Assembly: GCA_007922305.1 (NCBI GenBank)
Contig: ML677364.1
Coordinates: forward strand, 20,443,326 to 20,507,325
Origin: Dermatemys mawii
Lineage: Eukaryota > Chordata > Testudines > Dermatemydidae
DNA length: 64,000 bases
Direction of reading: 5' to 3'
Under the pieces are notes generated by a model. That model was not told the origin of the DNA and ran no database searches. It worked only from the letters and a program-made list of their open reading frames with translations. Positions 10,869-22,160 of the stretch are shown in pieces. The first letter of the stretch is position 1. The number at the start of each line of letters is the position of its first letter. The position numbers were made by a program, and so were the translations under genes.

Positions 10869-10945
10869 CTGAATTGTCCTCACCACATCCTTCAGCTTCT
10901 CGCAATTTAGCATCCATTATCCTTGCGGAACTCATGTAATAGTCA
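10869..10945 (-). CDS. CRACD-family gene, first coding exon seen (77 bases)
   Basis: On the minus strand a tract rich in T and C ending CCTTATATTAG precedes the exon, and the donor GTAGAT follows it. The likely start is the ATG at 10935-10933, giving MSSARIMDAKLREAEGCGED then NS and one base that joins the next exon in frame (NS-G-KKKSKF). A second ATG follows five codons later, at residue 7. The ten bases before the first ATG have no stop in frame, so coding could begin further upstream, but a non-coding leader in this exon is the simpler reading. The joined five exons give about 202 residues. No large exon of the gene is in this window. Confidence 0.75.
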
Positions 10946-11493
10946 CTAATATAAGGAGGAAAAAAGGTGTTTATTCGTTTCAAAGAAAAGTTAGTTTACG
11001 ACGATCAAATGACCATTTTAAACAGATACACCTACATGTGTACGCCCAGAATGATAAAAATAAGTCATAGGGCAAAGTGCTTTAGGTAATATTGGAATGA
11101 ATTCCACAGGATATTGCAAGTTAGTACAACAACCCCGAATCCTGCTCCCATTTTGTTGTATGAGAGTTCTGGCACTGGCTTCAGTTGACAGAAAATGAGA
11201 TCCAGATGTGAAGTATCAGATGTGAAACAGCATGAAGGTATTTAAGAAGCCAATTCAAAGAGTTCCTCTTACACAAGCGTTCAGGTCTTGAGCAGTCCAG
11301 GCAAGCAACGCACGTTATGATGAAGCTTAAACTTGTTCTTCATAATAATTTAAAAAACAATACTAGCAGCCTAATTAATTTTAAAAACAGCAAAAAATAT
11401 CCACCTCCCTTTCCATTTCTTATAAGGAGTCTTGAAGTTGAAATCTCATCAGCGTGATAGATATTCTTGCTTTATCTGATTAGCTCTTGGAAG
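10946..11493. other. Intron, nothing recognised
   Basis: AT-rich unique-looking sequence lies upstream of the first coding exon on the gene's strand. No repeat or gene is recognised. Confidence 0.5.
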
Positions 11494-11637
11494 TCCAGGG
11501 GCTCCGGGCTGCTGGCCCCATGCTGCCTGGGCTCTTAGGGACAGCTCTGTCTGCCACGAGGGATTTTTTCCCCCAAGAACCCCCTGTAACATTTTGCAAA
11601 CCCCCAAGGGTTATGTACTCCAGTTTGGGAACCACTG
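11494..11637. mobile_element. hAT relic, one end only
   Basis: It ends CCAGTTTGGGAACCACTG, the complement-style terminus of the CAGTGGTTCCCAAACT hAT group. The start is truncated in the GC-rich stretch near 11494. There is no coding capacity. Confidence 0.5.
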
Positions 11638-12374
11638 TTCTACATCAATCAGGCCAGCAAAATTCATTCAAAATGAACCCTTCCAGAATCAATCTCAGAT
11701 TTTTTAAAATTGTCATTATTTAATATAATTAATAATCAGTAAAGGTAAACTCTGAGGAGATACTGGGCTCAACACATTCAAATGAGGGAAAGGAGTGCCT
11801 CAGTTAGTCAGCAAGTGCAGTAACTTGCCTGATTAAGGAATGCAATGAGGCCAGGGGCCTTGTCCCAAGTCCCTCTCTGCCTCTTCACATGGGGTGGGGG
11901 TGGAGGGATAGGAAAGAGAGAGAGAACTATGAGGAGTGATGGAGCAGCTTGAACCAGCCAGAGAAGTCCCTCCTGATGCCCAGTCCCACAAAGGACTCCC
12001 ACACCATGTCTACTCCCAACCAACTAAGGCAACAGCCTTCCACTCCCAGGAGCAGCCTACACAAGGCCCAGCTCTTCCTAGAAGGCAGAGAACAGCAGCA
12101 ATGGTTCTAGAGCAGCAGGAGGCAGGGAGTCTCAGTCAGAGGGTATGTTCCTCGCTAGGAAACAGTATAAAGCAGCACTGTCCCCCTAGAGCCCTTTCCA
12201 TTTAAATTGATGTCAAGCATGTTGGACACTGGGGCCTCCTCCCTGGGAGTGGTCTAGGAAAGGCAGCAGCACAGAGTGCCACCTTCAGTACCTGTGGAGC
12301 CTTGCTGACATCACCAGATGTTGACTTTGGGTGGCATTTATTAGGTTTCTGGGTTTTGGCTGAGTGTATGTGCG

Positions 12375-12450
12375 GGTGGTGCCAGTGACTAAACCATACA
12401 GGAGAGGGTAGGCTAAATATATAGAATATGGTTTAGTCACTGGCACCACC
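12375..12450. repeat. Perfect 24-bp inverted repeat (hairpin) with 28-base loop
   Basis: The left arm, 12375-12398 (ggtggtgccagtgactaaac plus cata), and the right arm, 12427-12450, are exact reverse complements. The flanking sequence is rich in (GT)/(CA) and partly complementary too. It does not match any transposon terminus I recognise. Confidence 0.9.
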
Positions 12451-12536
12451 TGAACAAACATACACATACATACATATTATGTATACATGTGTATTACATG
12501 TATACATATGCAAATACCCAATGGTTTGTGATAGAG

Positions 12537-13244
12537 CAGGGGTGGGCAAACCATGGCCCGCGGGCCACATATGGCCTGCCAGCCATTTTTATCCGGCCCG
12601 CAAGCGCAAGCCGGGTGCGTGGAGCCAGTGGTCCCATGCTCCTGGCCCAGGGTCTGGGCAACCGCTGCCGACCGCGAGGCCCCTCCCTCCCAGCCTGGGG
12701 GCTGGGGCGAGTGCCGCAGGCCCAGCCCTCCCTGGCCGGGCCACAGGGCCCCGTGCTCCCGGCCGACGGCTGGGCTGTGGGCAGGGAGCCGCGGTGCCCC
12801 GCGCTCCCAGGCCGGCGGGACCTGCGCTCCTGGGCCGAGCCCGGGGAGCCACGGGGCCCCGTGCTTCCCGGGTCTGCAGCGCCAGCTGAGTATGGTAAGA
12901 AGTGGGGGCGGGTTACGTGGTGGGGTTATGGGGGTGGTGGCTGGGAAGGGATCTTGGGAGGGGGTAGTGAGGGAACAAAGCAAGGGGGCTTACATAGGGG
13001 GTGGGGTACTGGGGGGGAGGTTAAGATGGAGGGGTCTCTGGAGGGGGCGATCAGGGGACAATTTGCTGGTGGGGGTTGGATGGGTTGGGGTTTCTGAGGG
13101 GGGCAGTCGGAGTGGGAAGTGGATGGGAGTCACCTAGGGGGCGGGGCCAGGCTGTTTCGGGGGAGACAGCCTTCCCTACCCGGCCCTCCACACAATTTTG
13201 AAACCCCAATGTGGCCCTCGGGCCAAAACGTTTGCCCACCCCTG
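12537..13244. mobile_element. GC-rich hAT-type non-autonomous transposon with perfect 8-bp target duplication
   Basis: Its ends are CAGGGGTGGGCAAACCATGG and CGTTTGCCCACCCCTG. The octamer tgatagag flanks it exactly on both sides (12529-12536 and 13245-13252). The 708-base body is GC-rich, so it holds long chance frames on both strands. These overlap each other, differ in every frame and carry no motif. The intact target duplication implies a fairly recent insertion. Confidence 0.93.
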
Positions 13245-13252
13245 TGATAGAG

Positions 13253-14554
13253 GAAAGTGTAAAGGATCTAATGAATTATTCATGTTATAGCTCTTCAGCT
13301 CTGGGGTGCCAGAGAAACCTCAGCCTCACCGTGTGATGTTATAATGCTAAGGACAGGCATGGACCCAAATCAATGCCTCCATATCCTAACTCGAGATCCT
13401 ATTTACACTGAGTAGTATCAATAGACAGTGCGAACTCTTTGGATCCTGCAGTCCCCGTGTAAGATACAGGCACTAAGGCTCAGATCCTTAGCTTTTCAAA
13501 CTGACATAGCTCCATTCACTTGATATACATGAGCTGAAGATCAGGCACGTTATAGATCCTAAACTTCCTATACAGTATAGACCACTCATTATCTGAATAT
13601 TTGGAAGTAATTTTGTCAACTAAAATTTTTGATGATAAACCAGTTTGGTGACAAGTACTCATAAACATAGAGATGTTTATGACTAAGATGTTAAAAAGTT
13701 TCAGATTAGAAAATTTAAAGTAGCATTTTGCATTCTACAAGTGAGCTAATTATCAAAGCTCAAACATTAGGAATTTATCTCCTAGAGTGATCAGAAAAAA
13801 GATTAGACTCACCAAAAAATGTTAGAAAGGATCACTTTGAAAGGTTATAAAAACTCATGAGGAAATTAACAGTACTACTTGTCAAATTTCAGAAAAACCA
13901 TTCAGTACTCAATAAGTGAGCATTGCAAATTTGGGACATATACACAATATCATTTACACTTATCAAAGTATTAACCCCTGCTTTAGAAGTAAATTTCACA
14001 ATGTTAAACTACAAGAGTTCTTCCTGTGCTGCTTGCATACTAAAGAACCAAATCTAAACTTTGCATGCCAACACCCTAAAATTTAGCAAGGCTTTGATTT
14101 GGATTTCAAACCACCAAGGTGCGAGAATGTTCAGATGATAAATATCTGCAGTTTGGATTCAGAACTGGCATTTAATTTAGCTGTTACAGACCTATCACAA
14201 CCTTCTACATTCATTTGTATGAAAGAACACAATGCTCAGTGGAACAGAAGGTCAGTAGTTTCTCATTAAAGTTATGTTATGAAAACATACTATGTGACTA
14301 GGACAACAAGGTGTGTCCGTTTCTTGATGATTACATGTCACAAAGAAATTTGTCCCTTTCAGTCTCACTCCTAGTGGGGAAGGAATTTTAGGTTGCCATT
14401 ACTAAATAAGGATTTGTTTGCTTATTTATTTAGATAAATGAGCATTTGAATTTTCCTGCTAAACTACAAAACAGGAATCACAAACAAATGGATGGACTGA
14501 AAATGAAAACTACGAATTACCTGTCAGGTGGCATGTAATTTTTCTAGTGGGTAT
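13253..14554. other. Intron, nothing recognised
   Basis: AT-rich sequence follows the hAT element, with no open frame above background and no repeat that I recognise. Confidence 0.5.
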
Positions 14555-14615
14555 GGTACAGCAGAGAGTCAGGACTCCTGGAGTCTATTCTCACTCAGCC
14601 ACTGACTCTCTATGG

Positions 14616-15205
14616 CAGTGGTTTTCAAACTGCGGGTCACAACCCAATACTGGGTTGTGGAATGTAAGGCATTGGTGATAGCGGCTTTGGTCAGCACTGC
14701 CAACCGAACCGTTAAAATTCCCATTGACGGTGCTGCCTGGCTAAGGCAGGTTAGTCCCTACCTGTTCTAACACTGTGCTGCGCCCCAGAAGCAGTCAGCA
14801 GCAGGTCCAGCTACTAGGCAGAGGGACCACAGGGCTCCAGCACACTGCCCCCGCCCCGAGCATTGGCTCCACAAGCCCAAGTTCCTGGCCAATGGTAGCT
14901 GGGGAGGGTACGGCGATGCCTGCAGGCAAGAGCCGCACAGAGCCACTTGCGTGCCTCCACCTAGGAGACAGACCTGCTGCTGGCCACTTCTGAGGAGCAG
15001 TGCAGTCCGCCGTGCCAGGACAGGCAGGAAGCATTGTGCCGCTGACCGGGAGCTGTCTGAGGTAAGCCTGCACCCCAACCCCACGCCGCAATCTCCTGCC
15101 CCAAACCTGAGCCCCCTCAAATCAGAGACCCTTCCTGCACTCCAAACCCCTCATTCCTGGCCCCACCCCAGAGCCTGCACACCCAGCCTAGGTTTCTTTC
15201 ACAAA
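14616..15205. mobile_element. hAT/Charlie-type relic
   Basis: It starts CAGTGGTTTTCAAACTGCGG next to a MIR-like piece. A GC-rich, non-coding body continues to about 15205. The matching terminus was not found, so it is probably truncated. The several overlapping open frames are a by-product of the base composition. Confidence 0.55.
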
Positions 15206-15879
15206 TAGAATCTGTAATAAATCTGCTTATTTTAATATGCTTGTCATATGAATGATTAAATCACAATATAATAAGAAAAAAAGATCCAGGACCAAGTTTA
15301 GTCTTAGTGTGAGAGGATGTAACTCCCATGACATCAATGGAGATTTCACTGTTCACTCTAGGGTTGAATTTAGCTTTCTCCACCATACCACAAGCTTGCT
15401 TAAAATCCATAGCCTATTCTAAGTTTAATAAGTGCATAGTAGAACAAAATGACGTTTAAAATGACTGGCTAGGAGAAACGGATACGGTTTATAAACCAAA
15501 CAGTGCATGAAAAAGTCATCCAACATTGGCCATTGTAGCCCATAGGGCAAATTTGCCCATTATATTCACCGGCTTGCCTTCGATTTTATTCAGCTGTAAT
15601 GCAAGAAATCTACAGGCCAGTATCCTGTAAGATATTAGCTGGAGAATAAGTTATCAAATGTGTGGTTAAGTAGACCATAACCTGATCAATGGTTACTTTT
15701 ACATTTTGAGAACTAAGGAGAGCTTGCTCAATGGTAGGAGTTAGAATGTACCAGGAAGCACTACTGCAAGGAACATGGAAAAATAACTGCAAATCCGCTA
15801 TGCAAGGGATGATGGTATGATCATGTATGGAAATGGTAGTTATACAAATCAATATGTATATTGCTGCTCTCTGTTGCTC

Positions 15880-16091
15880 TCCGCCTGGCCCCCGGCCTGG
15901 GAATGCGGGGCCCCATGGCTGCCCGCAGCTCGACCTGGCACCGGGGGGGGGGAGGGAGCGCAAGGCCCCGCAGCTCCCCGAGTTCGCCCAGCCCCTGGAC
16001 GAGGAGGAGGGGGGCACTGGCACCTCGCGGGCCGGGTAAAAATGGCCAGCGGGGCGCATGTGGCCCACTGGCCGTAGTTTGCCCACCCCTG
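15880..16091. mobile_element. hAT relic of the same group as the 12.5-kb element, truncated
   Basis: The right terminus GTAGTTTGCCCACCCCTG and the inner phrase GTAAAAATGGCCAGC match the style of the element at 12537-13244. The left part is truncated inside the GC-rich body. No target duplication is visible. Confidence 0.65.
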
Positions 16092-17154
16092 CCCTAGATC
16101 TTCAGCTGCAAATTCCGAGGCCAGCACGTTCCCCAGCATACACAAACACTATCCAGGAAGTGCTGCCACTGCCAATTCAATCTCAACTGCTGAAATGTCC
16201 CCAGGCAACAGAGTTCACTTACTTAGCAATAACTATTATCCAGTAAACACATTCCACACCCTCTCATTTCACTAAACCAATGGGCCAAATGCAAAGCTGA
16301 ACAGGCTGCTGCTTAACAGTTTGCACTAGACTCACTCTAAAGGGGTGCGTGCAGTAGCTTTTTAACGAGAATTACCGCTAGTTTATTTAATTCCCTTCCC
16401 TCCAACAATTGAATGTGAACTTCCTTTTGCTGAGCCCAGGTTGGAGGTGGATGAGATCACATTCCATGAGCCTTTCTGCTCTCTCCATCTTGAATGGATG
16501 CCAACCTGATAACATTAGTTCAGGAAAAATAGCAATAGATTTTGAATGCAAGGCTATATTCACACAATTGCCTCCAAATTGATTTCACCCAGTCTCTCCA
16601 AAATGAGATCTAAATTGAAGAACCTTTTCAAAATGAAAGCAGAGGATTTATTTTGTGGACAGTGTGAAGGGCAACTTTCTGTCCACTTCCTATCAAACTA
16701 CATTGCTATGTTCCTCCTTCTGTGCTTAATCTTACTCCTCAGTTTAATCAAAAAGCGCTATGAGCTTTTCACAAATCTAACAGCTTCTGTTGGTCTGGCA
16801 GACTCCTCATTTTCTATACATACGTACAAACCTTTCTTCTTAATATCTCTTTATGTCGTTCACTATATTTGTATTTCATGTATGAAATAAAGAGATTTTT
16901 TTTCCAGGCAATCATTCTTTTCCCTATCCCTGCATTTGGAAAAATAAATAGTCTCTGCTCCAGATCAAGTCTATGGACTCAGAATTTAAATGGAAACTGT
17001 ATCATGAACAGTGGAACTGGAGACAGAGGGCCTAAGTTCCCCAGAGGGACTGTTATTGAGGAGACAGGACAGGAGGAAATAGCCAGAGCAGGGGTGGGAT
17101 GGAAACAACTAAGCCACATGGAGAGACCAACGCACGAAGTGCATAAGGTTTAGT

Positions 17155-17275
17155 TATGATGACCAGACAGCAAATGTGAAAAATCGGGACGAGGTGGGGA
17201 GTAATAGGAGCCAATATAAGAAAAAGACCCCAAAATCGGGAGTATCCCTATAAAATTGGGACATCCAGTCACCCT
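17155..17275 (-). mobile_element. Short hAT-like MITE, TAGGGTGACCAGA family (copy 1)
   Basis: It resembles the better-preserved copies at 47994-48115, 42468-42590 and 52602-52724: TGACCAGACAGCAAATGTGA, then AAAAATCGGGA, then a TATAAAATTGGGACATCCAG block, and the end TCACCCTA. The flanks ggtttagt and gctttaat agree in 6 of 8 bases, consistent with an eroded 8-base target duplication. It abuts the 5' side of the gypsy relic. Confidence 0.75.
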
Positions 17276-17398
17276 AGCTTTAATAAACTTCCACTTGTTC
17301 AACTCAACCTGCATTCAGCTTCACTCTTTGCTAATGGAACCTGGTGGTAATGTCTGAGCTGTGAGTTCTCTGTAGTGCAGCAGCTGGCAGCGTGAACC

Positions 17399-17560
17399 AT
17401 GGAACTCAGTGTGAAAACCCCTGGAGACCTGGATTGTGCAGACACAAACCTGGCCCAGCAATGGATCCAGTGGAAGGAGGAGTTCAAGCTGTTCACAGAC
17501 CTGAAACTCTGGAGCAACACAGGATTCTCAACAGAGACCAATGTGAAGGGTAAGAGATAG
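17399..17560 (+). pseudogene. Gypsy Gag N-terminal fragment (53 codons)
   Basis: The frame starts MELSVKTPGDLDCADTNLAQ and contains QQWIQWKEEFKLFTDLKLWS before a stop. The pattern of a short lead, then W-x-x-W-K-E-E-F-K-L-F, is that of the Gag start of vertebrate Ty3/gypsy elements. The stop after 53 codons and the lack of downstream Gag mark it as a pseudogene. It is the first landmark of the element at 17284-21660. Confidence 0.6.
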
Positions 17561-19120
17561 ACCCCTATGTTACTGCCTTAAACACCCTGGCCGCTGCATG
17601 CAATTTGGGGACTTGACAGACCCCTTGATTCAGGACTGGACAGTCTGTGGCACTTGGGATCACTACCTGTGGTAGAGGCTGCTCCAGGAAGACAATCTCA
17701 CATTAGACAGATGATTAGACATGGGGTGTAGCAGGGAAGACTCACGAGAAAGGATGAAAGCTTGAGAAAGCATAATACCCCAGGAGGACACACAGTGAGA
17801 CAACAGCAAAGAAGAGCAAGGGATTCATACCCCATAGTGAGATGCATTTGTGACAGATAGCAATTTCCTGGACAAACCTTATTGAACTAAATTAAGCCTC
17901 ACTAATCTAATGAGATCTGCAGTATTTTAGCAGTCAGTTATATTACACGTGTTTATGTACTACTGTGGGACTGTATGAAACTTCTTTAGGAGGAAGAACG
18001 GATTAGTGCAATCTCTGGGAAGTACTGCAAACTTCAAAGACTATGTTGAACAACGCAGCAGACAGGTCTGATCTTCAGGGACAATACATGGGAAGTGGGA
18101 TTCCTGGGCAGAAGGTGATTGCAAACCCCCATCTACAAACTCAGCCTTTGACGCTTTGCCCTGAGGGGGGACCTTTTGTTACATCACCTGTTACATAAGG
18201 ACAGTTCAAAGACCCAGACTGGGTTCTCAAGGAACAAACAGACAAAGAAAGGACTTTTGAATTAACAGTCTGAGTTCATGGCCTTCTTTTGATCCAGCAA
18301 ATGGACAGGACCTCTGGTCCGCATATGACCCCCGTCGTCAGGGACAGTTTGGAAGGACTTTGACCTTTTGAGGCCCCATAAAATGGTGTTCTTGTCTAAG
18401 CAAAAGGGGTGATGAACTTGGAACCACAGGAAAACCCCTGGGTGGGGTTTTTGAAGAACTGTTCCTATTAGAGACCATGTTAATGTTGGGCTGATTTCTG
18501 GTAAGCTTATTAGCATGCATGTAGGTTCTTTTTTTGTTTTTATATGTTTTCTCTGTAATGCTTTCACCTAAGAATCAACTGTGCATGCTTAAAAAGAACT
18601 GTGTGGTAACGTATAGCTGTGGGCAGTTACACTGTTATTGGTCTCTGAAGAGAAGGCAAAAGAAGCCATCTTAGACAGCCTGTCTTTTCCTGGGAATAGC
18701 ACTGGGAATGCAGGAAACTGGTCAGTCTGGCAATGACCAGGGGAACCAGAAGCCTAGAGTGGGTGCCCTCGCTAGATAACTGAGGGGAAATACAGGTGCA
18801 GTTATCTGGAACTGTGACAGCATCTACTATGGAAGACAGCATGAGCAGGTAATGGAGAAGTGCCCCCACACTACGACAGCAATTCAAGGAATGTGTCAAG
18901 TTGACGTTTAGCAGTGAGCACAGAGGAATATCTCAGAAAGACTCAGTCAGGCGTGTACGTGGGGGGGATTGGCACATCACACAGCGGTGATGACCTCATG
19001 ACTCTCCCCTTGAGTCTGAGAACTTATCACGTTCAGACTGTCAGGACAGGAAAGCAACAAGGGACAATACTAACCTCTGTGCATGCAACACTGTTAATAG
19101 AAAAACTTCCTGTGTGATTT

Positions 19121-19502
19121 CAGCTGGATAGCAGGGCCTCCTACGATTGTGATTCAAACACCGATTACAAAGACCAGACACAATCTAACAACATACAGTG
19201 GAGAGCACAATGCCTTCTGTAGGAAAATGGAACCTCACAGTCACTAACCCAAAAAATAACAGACGGTACCTACTGAGGTTTGCGGTGGCAACTGGCAAGC
19301 ACCCAGTCCTCTCTTGAAGACTACAGGCAGACTTACAAGCCATGGATCTGATCAGGGTGTAGCATCCGAATTTTATAGCTGCTGTGTGAGAAGCAAAAAG
19401 GGGAGTTTCATGGACAACAGAGACAATTTTAAAAGCAGATGAGGATGTTTTCAAAAGCGGAGGTTGCCTTGAAGGAAAGCCGTGGCTGGACGTACTCCCC
19501 AC
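19121..19502 (+). pseudogene. Gypsy protease remnant
   Basis: The plus-strand reading QLDSRASYDCDS aligns with the aspartic-protease active site, where D-S/T-G-A is expected; the glycine is arginine here. Downstream phrases (LTNPKNNRRYL, then AMDLIRVQHPNFIAA) fit the protease-to-RT linker of gypsy elements. Stops and frame changes are present. Confidence 0.5.
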
Positions 19503-19503
19503 A

Positions 19504-20052
19504 ATGGAACCTGTGCACTTAGCACTATGGAAAATTCCAGTGACGCTATGTAACCCATCAAGGATGTCAAAGTCTGCAGAGCAGGGGTGTCATATCATCT
19601 GTAGAGACCAGTACAGCCTGGGTAAACAGCATGATAGCGGTAAAGCAGCCATCAGTCAAATCACACATCTGCACAGACCCAAGGCCAATATTCAATGCCC
19701 ACAATTGATTACATCTTTCCATAAGTTTCCAAAGCCAGAATCTTTACAGTCTTGTGATGGGAGGGATGTGTTTTGGCATGTCAGCCTGGATAAAGAGGCC
19801 TCTGTCCTGATTTACTGCCAACCAGAAGAGCTGCTGACATGCCAGCATGATGCACTTGAGAAAGGACTGGGTGTAGGTGTTTTGCGAGAGCAGCTAATTG
19901 CATATGCCAGCACAGCCCTGTTAGAGACTGAATGGGGATATGTCCAAAAGGAAACAGAACTTCTGGCTGTGGTATCTGGAATGGAGCAATTCTGTCAGCA
20001 CTCCTATGGCCATCTAGTAATAGTCCAATCAGGGCTGTCCATAGGGGGGTGA
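19504..20052 (+). pseudogene. Gypsy reverse transcriptase / RNase H remnant with internal deletion
   Basis: The 182-codon open frame holds two recognisable pieces. The first part, starting EPVHLALWKIPVTL and including DVFWHVSLDKEAS, resembles the RT fingers and the DxxxGFWHxxLDxxS region. The second part, GLGVGVLREQLIAYAS then ETEWGYVQKETELLAVVSGM, resembles RNase H. The RT palm, including the YxDD catalytic motif, is missing between them, so the frame arose by deletion. RNase H stops at VIVQS, where a 165-base insertion separates it from its continuation HKPLKIIHGKAP at 20199. Confidence 0.75.
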
Positions 20053-20196
20053 AGGGCCAGGGTGAAAGTGATGGATTTGTCTCTTCCGAGACTGACCGTG
20101 CCGGCCAATCGCACCGGCCCAGAGGGTCCCCCCAAAGCATGGGGCACAGAGCGGTTCCCCCAATTCTCCCTACCCAATGGATGGATGGCTCTACAG
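20032..20196. mobile_element. Small insertion inside the gypsy RNase H region
   Basis: RNase H coding reads up to VIVQS at 20031 and resumes with HKPL at 20199. The GC-rich piece between starts CAGGGCTGTCCATAGGGG, a hAT-like terminus. A partner terminus is not obvious. It is probably a small non-autonomous element that inserted into the fossil. Confidence 0.45.
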
Positions 20197-20519
20197 CCCA
20201 TAAACCTCTAAAGATAATCCATGGCAAAGCACCTTCTTAGTGCTTCCAAGGGATTGCAGCAGAGTTTGATGAGCCTCCAGTACTACCAAGTACTGTACCA
20301 AGTAGAGCTCAGACTGTTGTTACTGGACCCCTGAGCAGGACATATATACCCAGTATTAGTGAGTTGCAGGATCAGGACACGGAATCCATTAACACACAGC
20401 ACTAACTCCTGGTTTCAGCAGTGAAGCAGATGGAAATCAACGAGGCTATGGAAAAGGACAGGCAGTCAAGAGAGCAATCCCACCCAGGTGGCCAGAAGAC
20501 AAAAGCCAAGTACTGATAG

Positions 20520-21290
20520 GAGCAGAACCATATTTACAAATTAATGATGAGCTGCACATCCAGGATGGAAACATATTTCAAAAACAGGAAACTGTTGTCC
20601 CTGCTCGCTATGTATGGATGTTATGCAAAAAATACATGCCTCTCACTTGGGCATTGTGAACTGTCTTAGATCGGCATAAGAGGGTATTTACTGGCCAGGA
20701 ATGAATAGACAAATCCACTCTTTGATAGAAGGGTGTGATGCCACCAGCCGTGTGATTACTGCCAGCAGAAAGAGACTCTGTTTCCACATGAGCTGGCCAC
20801 CTGACCATGGGAAATAGTGGGAACAAACTTATTTATCTTCAAGGAAATCCACTTCATTACAGTGGATTACTTAGTCTAATTCTTGGCAGGAGGGGGTGTC
20901 AGTGCCCTTCCTTATATAAAAAGAAAGTCAGTAATTCACAAAATGAATGCCCACTTTGTGAGATATGGCACTCCAGAGCCTGTATTCATTGACGATGGAC
21001 TCCAATTTGCACTGGAAGAATTCAAGGAAGGTCAGATGCCTTACTAACATTTTTGGCACACAGGAATACCCCATCACACAGGTACCAAAACAGTCCAGTG
21101 TAGGCACTGACGGGACAAAGGATCAAAACCCTGCTACCAGTCAGGGGAGACCTGTTGCAGCCAGCAGGATGGAGACACCACTGAGTAAAGACAGCTATCA
21201 ATCAGAGAAAGCAAGCACTAGAATATCACTGGCCAGCCAAAGGCCTACTAGTCCTGGAGACGGCACTCCTGTGAGGATCTAGCCATTAAA
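20520..21290 (+). pseudogene. Gypsy integrase remnant
   Basis: In changing frames the plus strand reads LQINDELHIQDGNIFQ, HLGIVNCLRSA, IYWPGMNRQIHSLIEGCDA and, further on, RYGTPEPVFIDDGLQFALEE. These follow the order of the HHCC zinc-binding domain and the catalytic core of gypsy integrases. The motif PEPVFIDDGLQF corresponds to the second catalytic aspartate region, where DNG is usual. A basic C-terminal tail follows in the frame at 20965-21282. Frame shifts make it non-functional. Confidence 0.6.
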
Positions 21291-21929
21291 GAGATATCAG
21301 AGTGGACTAAAGGAGCCATGAGGAGTTCAGAGGCACCCAGGTTACACAAGGTGACTACACAAGAGGGACAAGTGATCTGAAGGAAAAGAGGGAACTCACA
21401 AGCCAGAAGATAACACCCAGAGAGAGCTTACAGAGATTATGACAGAACAGAGACAAACATCTGGAGGCCAGCTCCACCAGAGCCCTGCATGGGAGCATAT
21501 GAAGATTCTTTTGTTACTAGCTTCTCTCACAAAATGTTGGTGATGCTGGTGAAGAGCCTGTTACCACCTGTCACTTGCAAATTAATGACACGTCCTTTGT
21601 ACAGGAGAAGGTTGGAAGATTCTGTCCCTGGAGCAGCACAGCAGAAGTATGAAAGCACTCAAATCAGCTAGCTTTCCCCACCTCTTCTCTCGGTCACAGA
21701 CCAACAGCAGTGTGAAGTTACATACTTGCAATGGATTGTTTGTTTTACAGCAAACAATCTTCTGACACACAGAAAAGTCATGGCAAAAAATAGTCCCCGT
21801 GAAAGTATTTTTTTTTTAAAAAAAGACACAGTTATTTTATATGCCTTAGGAATTCATACTTAAACTTTTCAATATGTATTGTAGTGATAAGGAAAGATTT
21901 GGGACCCCTGGATCAGAATCTAGATAACC

Positions 21930-22160
21930 AGGTCAAAATGTTCAAAAGTGGCCACTATTCTGGGTACCCCATTTGAGACCTCTTTGAGACCTGCTTTCAG
22001 AACTGCTGAGCACTGAAAGTCCCCACAAAAGCAAAGAGGAACTGTAGGTAACTTAGCATCTCTGAAAATCAGGTAGCGCACATCTCAAATTGGGCACTCA
22101 AAGAATCCCAAATTAGAGACCAAAATTTAAAAATTGGTTGCAAGTTAAAAGATTTCCAGT
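21930..22160. repeat. Short diverged MITE
   Basis: The repeated phrases TGCTTTCAGAACTGCTGAGCAC and ATCTCTGAAAATCAGG are parts of a common sauropsid MITE centred on TTTCAGAAGTGCTGAGCAC. The edges are uncertain. Confidence 0.35.

Larger units (their letters stand above)
17284..21660 (+). mobile_element. Degenerate Ty3/gypsy retrotransposon (gag-pol fossil)
   Basis: Landmarks appear in the correct order on the plus strand: a Gag start (17399-17560), a protease-like QLDSRAS (19121-19141), a reverse-transcriptase remnant fused to RNase H (19504-20052), the end of RNase H (from 20199), the integrase zinc-binding and core regions (about 20560-21040) and a C-terminal tail (20965-21290). Stops and frame changes interrupt every part. 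Between the Gag start and the protease (about 17.6-18.9 kb) only non-coding remains are left. Long terminal repeats were not resolved. It is an inactive fossil. Confidence 0.8.

Noticed and set aside
10777..10983. 68-codon frame as a complete small gene
   Set aside because: Only 10869-10945 has exon character. The parts outside run over an acceptor and a donor.
12477..13137. Several overlapping frames of 136-202 codons on both strands
   Set aside because: They lie inside a GC-rich hAT element with clear ends and target duplication. No motif is shared and every frame is open for reasons of composition.
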